A stretch of 64,000 nucleotides of DNA from Achromobacter agilis (GTDB lineage Bacteria; Pseudomonadota; Gammaproteobacteria; Burkholderiales; Burkholderiaceae_B). Under the pieces are notes generated by a model. It did not search any database. It had not been told where the DNA came from and saw nothing but the letters and a program-made list of their open reading frames with translations. The number at the start of each line of letters is the position of its first letter. The first letter of the stretch is position 1. Both the position numbers and the translations under genes were made by a program. This document shows positions 25,193-33,939 of the stretch, piece by piece. The stretch spans positions 39,967-103,966 of the forward strand of contig NZ_UFQB01000025.1 in assembly GCF_900496965.1 (NCBI RefSeq), in the 5' to 3' direction.

Positions 25193-25459
25193 CTATTCGC
25201 CCAGCGCTTTGCGCAGGGCCTCGGTCACGATGTCGTTGGTGGAAATGCCGCGTTCGGCCGCGGCGGCGCGCAGCTTGTCGGCATCCGCCTGGGACAGTTT
25301 CAGGGGGAACGGCACCAGGCCGGCGGCCTGGTCCAGCTTGCGCTGCTCGCGGCGGTCCAGGCCTTGCGAGGCGGTGCCGTAGCGGTCCGGCGTGCCGGCC
25401 TGCTTGAGCTGGCCGGCCAGCTTCAGGGCCTGGTTTTTCTGCAGATCGAATTTGTTCAT
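25193..25459 (-). CDS. hypothetical protein with a C-terminal ribbon-helix-helix-like segment
   Basis: An 88-residue basic protein. The N-terminal half is helical and Gln/Lys-rich ([19 protein letters not shown]). The C-terminal part ([20 protein letters not shown], then [15 protein letters not shown]) resembles a ribbon-helix-helix fold. A ribosome binding site AGGA lies upstream of the ATG. It is coupled to the YaiI gene downstream. DNA binding is only a guess. Confidence 0.65.
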   Translation of the reverse strand: MNKFDLQKNQALKLAGQLKQAGTPDRYGTASQGLDRREQRKLDQAAGLVPFPLKLSQADADKLRAAAAERGISTNDIVTEALRKALGE

Positions 25460-25500
25460 GGGTATTCCTGATGAGGAGCGCCATCATAAGCGCAACGGCC

Positions 25501-26997
25501 TCATCGCGGTTTGCCGTGCTCCAGCGCCGCCAGGCCCTCCTGGGCGCCGTCGTGCAGCGGCACGGTCAATCCACGGCGGGCGGTGGCGGCCGAGACCTGG
25601 GCGCCCTGGGTCGATCCGGCGGCCAGCAGGTCTTGCCCGGTCAGGTAGACGGCGCGCACGATTACCAGGGCTTCGTCGCGGGTCAGGTCCGTGGTGGTGA
25701 GCAACAGCGCCGCCATGCCCACGGTGGGAATGGCTTCCGTCTGGTTGGGATAGGTGCCGGCGGCGATGTCCAGCGGCATCAGCGCGCTGTCCGAGGCCGT
25801 CAGCGCCTTGATGGCGGTGGGGTCCAGCGGCAGCAGTTTCAGGCGCGCCTGGGTCAACGCATCGCGCAGGGGCGTCGCCGGCACGCCGATTACTTGAGCC
25901 GCCGCGTCGACCTCGCCCGAGTTCAGCGCGGGCAGGGAGGCGGCGAACGGCGTGCTGGCGACGGTGTAGTCGCGGCCGGGCTGCAGTCCGTGCGCCGCCA
26001 GCACCGCTTCCAGGGTGGCGCGCACCGCCGAGCCTTCCGGCCCCAGGGCAATGGTCTTGCCTTTCAGGTCGCGCACGCTGCGCAGGGCGGCATCGTCGCG
26101 TACGACGATATGGACGAGTTCCGGGTAGAGGCTGCCCAGGGCCCGCAGGCCGGTGAATGGCCCTTGGGAGGCGAACGGCCCCTTGCCGTCGTAGGCCAGC
26201 CGCGCCGTGTCGGCTTGCGCCAGCCCGACCACTGCGTCGCCGCTACGCAGCAGCGCGATGTTTTCGGCGCCGCCTCCGGTGATCAGCGGCGAGACGCGGA
26301 TCTGCTGGCTGCGGGCCACGTCGCTCAAGGCGCGGGCGAACGCCACGTACTCGCCGCGGTCTGGTCCGCCCGCCAGCGGGTAGCCCTGCTGCAGGCGCGA
26401 CAGCCGGCCGTTGATGCGGGCCACGGAACGTTCCAGTTCCTGCTGCACCACGTGCTGCGCGGTGCTGGATGCGCTGTAGGCGACGGAATGGGTGATCTGG
26501 TCCAGGGTGTCGAGCAGCTGGCGCGTGACGGGCGGCGGCGCGCCAGTATCCAGGCTGGGGGCCTCGGCCGCCTTGAAGCCGGCGGGCGTCACCAGCTTCC
26601 AGCCTTCGCCTTCCTGGCGGTAGATGGCGCTGGCGTGGGCGACGATGCGGTCGCCGGCCTGGTTGCCGCCGGATTTCACGCCGCTGATGCTGCGCGGGCC
26701 CGCGCCCAGCAGGGTGACGAGCGAGGCCGCGCCGGGCTGGTCCCAGGCGCCGAGCGACACATCGCGGCCCACGTCCAGGGCGACGTCGTAATAGACCACG
26801 CGGCGGTTTTCACCCGCGGGCGCGTTATTGTCTGCGGCGGATCCCATGCGCTTGAGCTCGGCGATCCGGAAGAGGCCGTCGCCATAGGCGGTGGTCAGGC
26901 TGCGTTCGACGTCGGTCCGCAGCACGTCGGCGTCGGGCGCGCGGCCGCAGGCCGTCAGCGCCACGCAGAGAAGCAGGAGAACGAGGCGTTTGAACAT
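25501..26997 (-). CDS. TAXI-family solute-binding lipoprotein with an N-terminal extension
   Basis: A 498-residue lipoprotein (MFKRLVLLLLCVALTACG, lipobox LTAC). The C-terminal ~300 residues are a TAXI-type TRAP solute receptor (GEYVAFARALSDVARSQ, SGDAVVGLAQADTARLAYDG, VHIVVRDDAALRSVRDLKGK, LPALNSGEVDAAAQVIGVPA). The first ~180 residues after the lipobox form an extra domain not usual in TAXI proteins, which are about 320 residues. No TRAP membrane subunit is present. The gene begins 2 bases after the gltS stop, so the pair is surely cotranscribed. Confidence 0.83.
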   Translation of the reverse strand: MFKRLVLLLLCVALTACGRAPDADVLRTDVERSLTTAYGDGLFRIAELKRMGSAADNNAPAGENRRVVYYDVALDVGRDVSLGAWDQPGAASLVTLLGAGPRSISGVKSGGNQAGDRIVAHASAIYRQEGEGWKLVTPAGFKAAEAPSLDTGAPPPVTRQLLDTLDQITHSVAYSASSTAQHVVQQELERSVARINGRLSRLQQGYPLAGGPDRGEYVAFARALSDVARSQQIRVSPLITGGGAENIALLRSGDAVVGLAQADTARLAYDGKGPFASQGPFTGLRALGSLYPELVHIVVRDDAALRSVRDLKGKTIALGPEGSAVRATLEAVLAAHGLQPGRDYTVASTPFAASLPALNSGEVDAAAQVIGVPATPLRDALTQARLKLLPLDPTAIKALTASDSALMPLDIAAGTYPNQTEAIPTVGMAALLLTTTDLTRDEALVIVRAVYLTGQDLLAAGSTQGAQVSAATARRGLTVPLHDGAQEGLAALEHGKPR

Positions 26998-26999
26998 GC

Positions 27000-28208
27000 T
27001 TACATCCCTCCCACGAACGGCAAGGAGATCAGCGAGGTCAGCACGATGACGTTGAGGATGTCGACCAGGAACGCGCCGGTGACCGGCACCACGATGAACG
27101 CCTCGGGAGCCGGGCCATGGCGGCGCGTGAGCGCCTGCATATTGGCGATGGCGGTGGCGGTGGCGCCCAGCGAAAAGCCGCAGAAGGCCGCCGACATGAT
27201 GGCCGCCTCGTAGTCGCGCTTGAGCAGGCGGAACACCACCCAGGCGGCATACAGCGCGCAGAACACGGTCTGCACCGCCAGTATCAGCGCCAGCGGGCCG
27301 GCCAGGCGCGCCACGCTGGACAGGTCGAGCGTCATCATCGTCATGCCTAGGAACAGCGACAGGGCGATCGTGCCGATGATGTCGGTGACGCGGTCGTCCA
27401 GTTTCAGGCCCAGGTGTTCGCCGCCGTTGCGGATGACCACGCCCGTGGCCAGGCACCACAGGAAATTGGGCAGGCTGACCGGCGCGTCCTCGACCAGCGC
27501 GGCCAGGTAGCCGCCGACGACAAGGCAGACGAAAGCGGCAGTCATCGACACGATGAACGTACCGGCGGAGGCAGGGCCGGCGTTTTCCGTGAGGTCCGGG
27601 GCTTCATGTTTGGCGTCGGGGGCATGGTCCAGGCTGCCCGACAGCTTGTGCCGCCGCATGATCCATTCCGCCACCGGGCCGCCCACCACGCCGCCCAGCA
27701 CCAGGCCCATAGTGGCGGAAGTCATCGCCAGCGCCATCACGTCCTGGATATTGTTGAAATCGGCAAAGCGGGTGGCGTAGGCCGCGCCCGTGCCATGCCC
27801 GCCCACCAGGGTGATCGTGCCGCCCAGCAGGCCCATCAGAGGGTGCAGGTCCAGCAGCCAGGCCATGCCCAGCCCGACGGCGTTCTGCAACACCAGGAAT
27901 GGAATCAAGGCCAGCAGGAAGGCGATCAGCCGGGGGCCGCCCTTGGCCAGCAGCTTGAGGTTGGCGGTCAGGCCGATGCAGCCGAAGAACAGCAGCAGCA
28001 AGGTCGGCTTGACGCTGGTTTCGAGCGAAACCGAGATGCCGCCCCAGGTCGACAGCAGGTAGGCAATCACGGCGAACAGCAGGCCGCCCACGATGGGGTC
28101 GGGAATGCTGTAGCGCGCCAGGAGTCCGATCCGGGTGGTCAGTACCCGGCCGACGACGAGCACCAGGCAGCAGGCCAATAGCGATTGAACGGGCGAAAGC
28201 GAGATCAT
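27000..28208 (-). CDS. gltS: sodium/glutamate symporter GltS
   Basis: A 402-residue carrier with about 10 membrane segments in two inverted halves. Family stretches are RYSIPDPIVGGLLFAVIAYLL, GCIGLTANLKLLAKGGPRL, GTITLVGGHGTGAAYATRFAD, and in the second half FVVCL-like helices and FLGMTMMTLDLSSVARLAGPL. It imports glutamate with Na+. The ATG at 28208 gives MISLSPVQSLLACC. The next gene is a TAXI lipoprotein only 2 bases away. Confidence 0.93.
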   Translation of the reverse strand: MISLSPVQSLLACCLVLVVGRVLTTRIGLLARYSIPDPIVGGLLFAVIAYLLSTWGGISVSLETSVKPTLLLLFFGCIGLTANLKLLAKGGPRLIAFLLALIPFLVLQNAVGLGMAWLLDLHPLMGLLGGTITLVGGHGTGAAYATRFADFNNIQDVMALAMTSATMGLVLGGVVGGPVAEWIMRRHKLSGSLDHAPDAKHEAPDLTENAGPASAGTFIVSMTAAFVCLVVGGYLAALVEDAPVSLPNFLWCLATGVVIRNGGEHLGLKLDDRVTDIIGTIALSLFLGMTMMTLDLSSVARLAGPLALILAVQTVFCALYAAWVVFRLLKRDYEAAIMSAAFCGFSLGATATAIANMQALTRRHGPAPEAFIVVPVTGAFLVDILNVIVLTSLISLPFVGGM

Positions 28209-28395
28209 AGATACCTTTGCGCCCTGTCGGGGCACAGTTAGATTTCCGGCTATGGGAACCCTGCCGCCTCACACGCATGCGGATCATGTTACGTCCGCTG
28301 CGGTAGCGTTGTACATGGGGACAGGCAGGCGGCGCCCGGCGCGGGGGGGCGTCCGGCAGGCGCCGTGGTTGAAGGGATTTGCCGCGGCGGGGCGG

Positions 28396-28923
28396 CTAGA
28401 GCGGCAGCCCGCGCGACATGTACTGGGCCTGCGGCCCGTAGCCGGCAAGCTTTTCTGCCAGCCCGGCATTGGCGACGGCCATGGGGGCGTAGCCATGGCG
28501 CCGCCAGTAGCCCGTCGCGGATTCCAGCGAGACCAGGCTGGCCCGGCGCAGGCCGCCTGCCAGGGCGGCGGCGGCGGCGGCGCGCAATAGCGCCTGGCCG
28601 ACTCCCAGCCCCTGGGCCTGCGGCACCACGGCGCAGTCGTGCAGGAACCAGTGGTCGGCGCCGGCCGGCAGCGACGCCAGCGTGACGTCCAGGGCCGGCG
28701 GCAGGCCCGCATCCCAGGGGTACGAGATCAGATAGCCCAGCAGGCTTTCGCGGCCGGCGGGCGCCGCCGCGGCTTGGGCGACCCAGCAGTGCGACGGGGC
28801 GAGCGTCAGCCGGTTCCGGAAGAAACCGGCGCTCTCCAGCAGGAAATCGGGATAAGCCAGGGTCTGGGCGGCCAGGATGCCGTCCACGTCGCTGGCAAGC
28901 ATGGGCCTGACTCGGTATTGCAT
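28396..28923 (-). CDS. GNAT-family N-acetyltransferase
   Basis: A 175-residue single GNAT domain (MQYRVRPMLASDVDGILAAQ). The acetyl-CoA binding motif A is LHDCAVVPQAQGLGVGQALL, and motif B follows (LVSLESATGYWRRHGYAP). The substrate is unknown. It is divergent from the GT2 gene across 142 bases. Confidence 0.9.
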   Translation of the reverse strand: MQYRVRPMLASDVDGILAAQTLAYPDFLLESAGFFRNRLTLAPSHCWVAQAAAAPAGRESLLGYLISYPWDAGLPPALDVTLASLPAGADHWFLHDCAVVPQAQGLGVGQALLRAAAAAALAGGLRRASLVSLESATGYWRRHGYAPMAVANAGLAEKLAGYGPQAQYMSRGLPL

Positions 28924-29065
28924 GACGATCTGGGAAAACAGGGAATCGGACGCATTGTAGCGACGCCGGCCCGTCCCGGCTTTGCCGCCGGCATTTCATG
29001 AAAATTCGACGAGCCCCTGCGCATACTGCCCGGCATAGTGTCCTGCATTCCGAGTTTAACGTTCC

Positions 29066-30118
29066 ATGCACATCCAATTCCGGTCCGATCCCATCGCCCC
29101 GCAAGTGCTGACCAAATCGTTCCCCATGGAATCGCTTTGGTCCGCGCCGGCGGCCAACGTGCCGTACGACACCTGCGTGACTTGCGTCATTCCCTGCCTG
29201 AATGAATGCGAGAACCTGCGGGTGCTGCTGCCTTTGCTGCGCAGCCGGCTCACGGCGCTGTGCTCCGGCTGGGAAGTGATCGTCGCCGACGACGGCAGCA
29301 CCGACGGCACCGAAGCGCTGATGGCGGAATGGACGGAGCACGAGGGCTTCCGCTACGTGCAGCTGTCGCGCAACTTCGGCAAGGAAGCCGCGCTCAGCGC
29401 CGGCCTGGAGTCCGCCTCCGGCGACGTGGTGATCTGCCTGGACGCCGATCTGCAGCATCCGCCGGCGCTGATCGAACAGATGCTGGCGCGCTGGGCCGCC
29501 GGCGCCGAAATGGTCTACGCCGTGCGCGAGAGCCGCGCCGACGAATCCTGGATCAAGCGCTCGGGCGCGCGCTGGTTCTACAAGTTGCTCAGCGGCGCGC
29601 GCGGCGTGGACGTGCCCGCCCATGCCGGCGATTTCCGCTTGATGGACCGCAGCGTGGTCGACGCGCTGAACGCGCTGCCGGAGCGCACCCGCTTTATGAA
29701 GGGGCTGTATGCCTGGGTCGGCTTCAAGGGTGAAGCCCTGGCCTATACGCCGGACGAGCGGATGCATGGCGACAGCCGTTTCGGCAGCATGCGCCTGTTC
29801 CGCCTGGCGCTGGACGGGCTGACCGCCTTCACGACCTGGCCGTTGCGCCTGGTCAGCCTGGTGGGCGTGTCCTTTGCCGTGCTGGCGCTGGCCTACGCAG
29901 CCTATCTCGTCGGCGACTACCTGCTGTCGGGCAATCCGGTTTCGGGCTGGACGACGATCGTGACGGCCGTCCTGTTCTTTGCCGGCGTGAACCTGATTTC
30001 CCTGGGCGTGGTGGGAGAGTACGTCGCCCGCATCTTCGATGAGGTCAAAGGCCGGCCCCTGTTCGTGGTGCGCCGCCGCCAGGGACGCGCTTCCCGTCCG
30101 GATCAGGATCCGCGCTGA
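29066..30118 (+). CDS. lgmA: GT2 glycosyltransferase, LgmA/ArnC-like (undecaprenyl-phosphate sugar transferase)
   Basis: A 350-residue family 2 transferase (VIPCLNECENLRVLLPLL, EVIVADDGSTDGTEAL, ICLDADLQHPPALIEQM with the DxD-like DAD). Two C-terminal membrane helices (about 265-290 and 300-325) are typical of DPM1/ArnC enzymes that load a sugar on a polyprenyl phosphate at the inner membrane. In Bordetella, lgmA-D add glucosamine to lipid A phosphates, and LgmA is proposed to make the lipid-linked amino sugar. The next genes are an ArnT-like transferase, a GtrA-like flippase and a deacetylase, which fits that pathway. An ATG at 29126 is an alternative start. Confidence 0.82.
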   Translation: MHIQFRSDPIAPQVLTKSFPMESLWSAPAANVPYDTCVTCVIPCLNECENLRVLLPLLRSRLTALCSGWEVIVADDGSTDGTEALMAEWTEHEGFRYVQLSRNFGKEAALSAGLESASGDVVICLDADLQHPPALIEQMLARWAAGAEMVYAVRESRADESWIKRSGARWFYKLLSGARGVDVPAHAGDFRLMDRSVVDALNALPERTRFMKGLYAWVGFKGEALAYTPDERMHGDSRFGSMRLFRLALDGLTAFTTWPLRLVSLVGVSFAVLALAYAAYLVGDYLLSGNPVSGWTTIVTAVLFFAGVNLISLGVVGEYVARIFDEVKGRPLFVVRRRQGRASRPDQDPR

Positions 30119-30119
30119 T

Positions 30120-31703
30120 ATGTCCGCCAACATACTACGGGGGCGTTCCGCCTGGACCCCGCCGGCAGGACGCTTTCTGCTCGTGATCGGCGTCTGGCTG
30201 GCCTGGCTGGCGTGGCTGAGGCCGTTGACGCTGCCCGACGAGGGCCGCTACGCCGGCGTGGCCTGGGACATGCTGCGCAGCGGTTCGCATGCCGTGCCGC
30301 TGCTGGACGGCATGCCTTACTTCCACAAACCGCCGCTTTATTACTGGCTGACGGAGCTGTCCTTTTCGGTGTTCGGCGTGCATCCCTGGGCGGCGCGTGT
30401 GCCGTCCTGGCTGGCGGCATGGGGCGCGGCGGCGGCCCTGTACGGCTTCCTGCGGCGCTACCGCGACGCGGCGGCGGCCACGCTGACCGTACTGATCCTC
30501 GCCACCATGCCGTTCTTCTACGGTGGCGCGCAGTTCGCGAATCTGGACATGCTGGTCGCCGGCATGATTACGCTCTGCCTGCTCGCCGCGGTGGACGCGG
30601 TGCTGCGCGCCGAACGCGGACAGCCCTGGCGCTGGATGTCGCTGGCCGCCGCGGCGCTGGCGGCCCTGGCCGTGCTGGCCAAGGGCTTGATCGGCGTGGT
30701 TTTGCCGGGCGCCATCCTGTTCCTGTGGCTGGCGTGGGGGCGGCGCTGGCGCGGCCTGGCCACGCTGCTCTGGCCGCCCGCCGTGCTAATGTTTCTTGCG
30801 GTGGCGGGGCCGTGGTTCGTGCTGATGCAGCTGCGCTACCCCGGCTTCTACGATTACTTCTTCGTCTATCAGCATTTCCAGCGCTTCGCCGCGACCGGTT
30901 TCAACAATGCGCAGCCGTTCTGGTTCTACCTGCCGGTGCTTGCCGGGCTGAGCCTGCCCTGGTCCCTGTGGGGCGGCGGCATCCTGCGCAAGGCATTCTG
31001 GGCGGAGGGCCCGGCGCGGGATCTGCGGCGCTTCGCGCTAGCGTGGCTCGCCGTCGTGATCGTGTTCTTTTCGCTGCCGCATTCCAAGCTGGTGGGTTAC
31101 GTCCTGCCCGCGCTGGCGCCGCTTGCCTTCCTGCTGTCGGAAGTCATCCTGAGCGCCTGGCGCGGCGAGGCCGAGGGCGTCACGCCACGCCTGGTGCGCT
31201 TGAGCGCGGCCGTGGCGGCGGGCATCTGTGTGATCGCGGTGGGTATCGCCGCCAATAATGCGCGCGGCAGCGCGGCCCCGCTGGCAAAGGTCGTGCGCGA
31301 GCAGGCGCGGCCCGAGGACACCTTCGTGTCGCTGCATGCCTATCCCTTCGACCTGGCCCTGTACGCCAGGGCACCCCGGCCGACGTGGGTGGTGGACGAT
31401 TGGCTCAATCCGGAAGTGCCGACCCGGGACAACTGGCGCAAGGAGCTGTACGACGCGGCCAAGTTCGACCCCGCCACGGGCGAGCAGGTGCTGGTGAGTC
31501 CGGCGGCGTTCAACGCCCGCCTGTGCAAGGCGCCGGACGGCGCGCGCTATTGGGTGTGGGGCACGGTCGCGGACAATCCAGTCTATCTGCCGCTGCGGGG
31601 CCTGGAGCCGGCGGTCAGCAGCGCGAAGTACGCGATGTGGCGTGTCGAGGTGGACGCCGCGCTCAGGCAGCGGGTTTGTGGCGGAACGCCCAAAGCCGGC
31701 TAG
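30120..31703 (+). CDS. lgmB: ArnT/LgmB-like lipid A glycosyltransferase (GT39/PMT family)
   Basis: A 527-residue polytopic membrane protein with about 12 helices. The first periplasmic loop carries LTLPDEGRYAGVAWDMLRSG, like the DE-containing active loop of ArnT, followed by YFHKPPLYYWLTELSF. ArnT enzymes transfer an amino sugar from undecaprenyl phosphate to lipid A at the periplasmic face; in Bordetella LgmB does this with glucosamine, giving resistance to cationic peptides. The ATG starts 1 base after the GT2 stop. The 3' end overlaps the oppositely oriented GtrA-like gene by 41 bases. Confidence 0.85.
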   Translation: MSANILRGRSAWTPPAGRFLLVIGVWLAWLAWLRPLTLPDEGRYAGVAWDMLRSGSHAVPLLDGMPYFHKPPLYYWLTELSFSVFGVHPWAARVPSWLAAWGAAAALYGFLRRYRDAAAATLTVLILATMPFFYGGAQFANLDMLVAGMITLCLLAAVDAVLRAERGQPWRWMSLAAAALAALAVLAKGLIGVVLPGAILFLWLAWGRRWRGLATLLWPPAVLMFLAVAGPWFVLMQLRYPGFYDYFFVYQHFQRFAATGFNNAQPFWFYLPVLAGLSLPWSLWGGGILRKAFWAEGPARDLRRFALAWLAVVIVFFSLPHSKLVGYVLPALAPLAFLLSEVILSAWRGEAEGVTPRLVRLSAAVAAGICVIAVGIAANNARGSAAPLAKVVREQARPEDTFVSLHAYPFDLALYARAPRPTWVVDDWLNPEVPTRDNWRKELYDAAKFDPATGEQVLVSPAAFNARLCKAPDGARYWVWGTVADNPVYLPLRGLEPAVSSAKYAMWRVEVDAALRQRVCGGTPKAG

Positions 31704-32058
31704 CGATGAAGGTGACGACGGCCAGCCCGGCGAGGATCAGGGCAAGCAGGATGTCGTAGCGGATCGCCGTGCTGTGCAGCAGCCAGGCGTAGGCGGCTTC
31801 ATTGATGGCGAAGCCGGCGGCTGACACAAGAAAGAAACGACGCGCTGCTATTGTCCAAGGGGTTTTTGAATGTCGGAATGTAAGCCGGTAGTGGCCCGCG
31901 AAGGAAACCGCGAACGCAATCAGCCAGCCGATCAGGTTGGCGGCGAGCGGCGGCATTCCAAAGGCTTCCACGCAACCGACGGCAACGGCCCAATGCGTGG
32001 CCGCGGCGGCGCATCCAACGGCAATGAAAGTGCTTACTTGTTGCAGCAGGGTGCGCAT
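31663..32058 (-). CDS. lgmD: GtrA-family membrane protein, candidate LgmD flippase
   Basis: A 131-residue protein with four membrane helices (MRTLLQQVSTFIAVGCAAAA start, LIGWLIAFAVSFAGHYRLTF, FFLVSAAGFAINEAAYAWLL, ILLALILAGLAVVTFIASRL). GtrA-like proteins are thought to flip polyprenyl-linked sugars. It lies on the strand opposite to its likely partners, overlapping the end of the ArnT-like gene and starting only 36 bases from the divergent deacetylase start. The lgm naming is by analogy with the Bordetella locus; which lgm letter belongs to this protein is uncertain. Confidence 0.72.
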   Translation of the reverse strand: MRTLLQQVSTFIAVGCAAAATHWAVAVGCVEAFGMPPLAANLIGWLIAFAVSFAGHYRLTFRHSKTPWTIAARRFFLVSAAGFAINEAAYAWLLHSTAIRYDILLALILAGLAVVTFIASRLWAFRHKPAA

Positions 32059-32094
32059 GGAAACCGTGGCGAAATGGAAGTAAGGGGTATTGCG

Positions 32095-32922
32095 ATGAGC
32101 AAACGTATCGTGGTCTGCGGTGACGATTTTGGCATGAATGCCGAGATCGATGAAGGCATGATCGAACTGGCCGGCATGGGCCGCCTCAGCGCGGTGAGCT
32201 GCCTGACGCTGGGGACTTCGTTCGCTGCGAACGCGCGGCGGCTGGCGTCGCTGGACGTGGACGTCGGCCTGCACGTGAACTTCACGGAAGCGCTGGCCCC
32301 GGACGCCGAGCCGCTGCCGGCGCTGGGCAGGCTGATCTTCAACGCCTATACCGGCCGCCTGGACACCGCGTGGATCGACGCGCATCTGGCGCGCCAGTTC
32401 GATGCCTTCGAAGCGGCCCTGGGGCGCGCGCCGGATTACGTCGACGGCCACCAGCACGTGCACCAGCTGCCCGGCATCCGCGCACGCCTGTTGCTCCTGC
32501 TCAAGAGCCGCTATGGCGCAAACCGGCCCTGGCTGCGCCAGACGGCGCCGGGCATGCAGTGCGGCATCCCGCTGCGGGAAGCGGTCAAGGCCCGCGTCAT
32601 CGGCGCGCTGGGCGCGGCGGCGCTGGCGCGCGAGGCGCGCAAGGACGGTCTGCGCACGAATCGCCGGCTGCTTGGCGTGTACGGGTTCGAGGGCGGCAAG
32701 CGGCGCTACGCGGACCTGCTGCAGAACTGGTTGTTCAATGCCCGCGATTGCGATCTGCTCATGTGCCATCCCGCCGTGGATTGCAAGGACGGTAGCGCCA
32801 TGTCGCGCCAGCGCCGCGCGGAGTTCGACGTGCTGGCCAGCCCCAAGCTGGGCGACTGGCTCAACATCAACGGCGTGCACATTTCGCGCTTGCCGGACGT
32901 GGCGCGCTCGATGGCGGGCTAG
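32095..32922 (+). CDS. lgmC: ChbG/HpnK-family carbohydrate deacetylase, candidate LgmC
   Basis: A 275-residue YdjC/ChbG-fold protein: KRIVVCGDDFGMNAEIDEGM carries the metal-binding Asp pair, DVGLHVNFTEA and YVDGHQHVHQLPGIR the metal-binding histidines, and LLMCHPAVDCKD the late histidine. Such enzymes remove N-acetyl groups from sugars. Beside a GT2 and an ArnT-like gene, the natural role is deacetylation of lipid-linked N-acetylglucosamine before transfer to lipid A. The ATG at 32095 has an upstream AAGTAAGGGG ribosome binding site. The gene symbol is by analogy. Confidence 0.75.
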   Translation: MSKRIVVCGDDFGMNAEIDEGMIELAGMGRLSAVSCLTLGTSFAANARRLASLDVDVGLHVNFTEALAPDAEPLPALGRLIFNAYTGRLDTAWIDAHLARQFDAFEAALGRAPDYVDGHQHVHQLPGIRARLLLLLKSRYGANRPWLRQTAPGMQCGIPLREAVKARVIGALGAAALAREARKDGLRTNRRLLGVYGFEGGKRRYADLLQNWLFNARDCDLLMCHPAVDCKDGSAMSRQRRAEFDVLASPKLGDWLNINGVHISRLPDVARSMAG

Positions 32923-32932
32923 GGCCAGTTCA

Positions 32933-33826
32933 CTAACTGGAACCTGGCTCCGGCCCCGGGGCCTGGCCGCCCGTCAGGCTTTGCAGCAGCCAGGCGCCGG
33001 CGGGCCCCAGCGCCCTGCGCCGGGACCAGACCGCATCCACCCGGATGTGGCGCGGCCAGCCCGGGGCCTTCAATTCGGCCAACTGGTCCTGCCCGAAGCG
33101 CTGGATCATCCAGCGCGGCAATTCGGTCCAGCCAAACCCCCGGCTGGCCATTTCCAGCAGCATGAGATAACCCGGCGCCGACCAGGTCGAATAGGCCGGC
33201 TCGGCCTCTTTGTCGCCCAGCTCATAGGTACTCAAGCGCAGCGCGCGCGCGGATTTCAGCTGGTCTTCCGTGACGCTGGGCAGCTTGGCCAGCGGATGGC
33301 CGCGGCCCACGCACAGGACGATTTCCGACAGTTCCGCCAACGTGGCGTGCGCCACGTCGGGCGGGTAGTCGTCCTGGGCGGCCATCAGCCCCAGGTGCGC
33401 GCGGCCCTGTTGCACCAGCGCCACCACGTCCTCGTATTCCGCGATCAGGCATTCGAAGCGCAGGGCCGGATAGCGCTGGTCGATCTGGCTGAGCATGGTG
33501 TCGAAGGTTTCCGACTGGAACGTATCGGACAGCACCACGGTCAGCCGGGGCTCCAGGCCTTCGGCCAGCTGGCTGGCGCTGCGGTTCAAGCGATCGTTGG
33601 CCGCGAGCACCTGCAAGGCCTGCCCCAGCAGGACCCGGCCCGCCTCGGTCAGCGCCGGCTGCCGCTGGCTGCGGTCGAACAGCGTGACGTTCAGGTCCAC
33701 TTCCAGGTTGGCGATGGTTTCGCTGATGGTGGACTGGCTTTTTCCCAGCTTGCGGGCGGCCGCGGAGAAGGTGCCTTCCGAAGCGACCTGGGCGAAAGCC
33801 GCCAGGGATTCCAAGGAGTGGCGCAT
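32933..33826 (-). CDS. LysR-family transcriptional regulator (divergent from the PACE transporter)
   Basis: A 297-residue LysR protein. The N-terminal helix-turn-helix is LAAFAQVASEGTFSAAARKLGKSQSTISETI and the effector domain is at about 92-295. The ATG at 33826 gives the standard MRHSLESLAAFAQV start. It is divergent from the PACE efflux gene, as AceR is from AceI in Acinetobacter, so it probably controls that pump. Its 3' end faces the deacetylase with a small hairpin CCAGTT/AACTGG (32925-32940) between. Confidence 0.9.
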   Translation of the reverse strand: MRHSLESLAAFAQVASEGTFSAAARKLGKSQSTISETIANLEVDLNVTLFDRSQRQPALTEAGRVLLGQALQVLAANDRLNRSASQLAEGLEPRLTVVLSDTFQSETFDTMLSQIDQRYPALRFECLIAEYEDVVALVQQGRAHLGLMAAQDDYPPDVAHATLAELSEIVLCVGRGHPLAKLPSVTEDQLKSARALRLSTYELGDKEAEPAYSTWSAPGYLMLLEMASRGFGWTELPRWMIQRFGQDQLAELKAPGWPRHIRVDAVWSRRRALGPAGAWLLQSLTGGQAPGPEPGSS

Positions 33827-33849
33827 GGGTGGCGTCCGGTGCAGGTTAT

Positions 33850-33864
33850 ATCGGAATTTCCGAT
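33850..33864. promoter_or_regulatory. 15-bp palindrome between LysR and PACE genes
   Basis: ATCGGAA-T-TTCCGAT is a perfect inverted repeat 24 bases before the LysR ATG. It has the T-N11-A shape of LysR sites (T at 33851, A at 33863). A partial copy, CCGGAAATATCG, lies at 33884-33895 towards the transporter. It is a likely operator for the LysR regulator. Confidence 0.6.
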
Positions 33865-33939
33865 GGATTCTATCTTTATGGTACCGGAAATATCGTGGAA
33901 AATCGCTTCCACTCAGTAGCAACCGACCTCAGGTGGGTC

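Noticed and set aside
25471..27213. 580-residue open frame on the plus strand
   Set aside because: Shadow of the TAXI lipoprotein gene and the start of the GltS region; no recognisable domain.
28209..28395. possible riboswitch in the gltS leader
   Set aside because: No known riboswitch consensus or long paired core could be recognised by eye in this stretch.
32925..32940. CCAGTT/AACTGG hairpin between the deacetylase and LysR genes as a terminator
   Set aside because: The stem is only 6 bp and no T-run follows on either strand; it could be chance.
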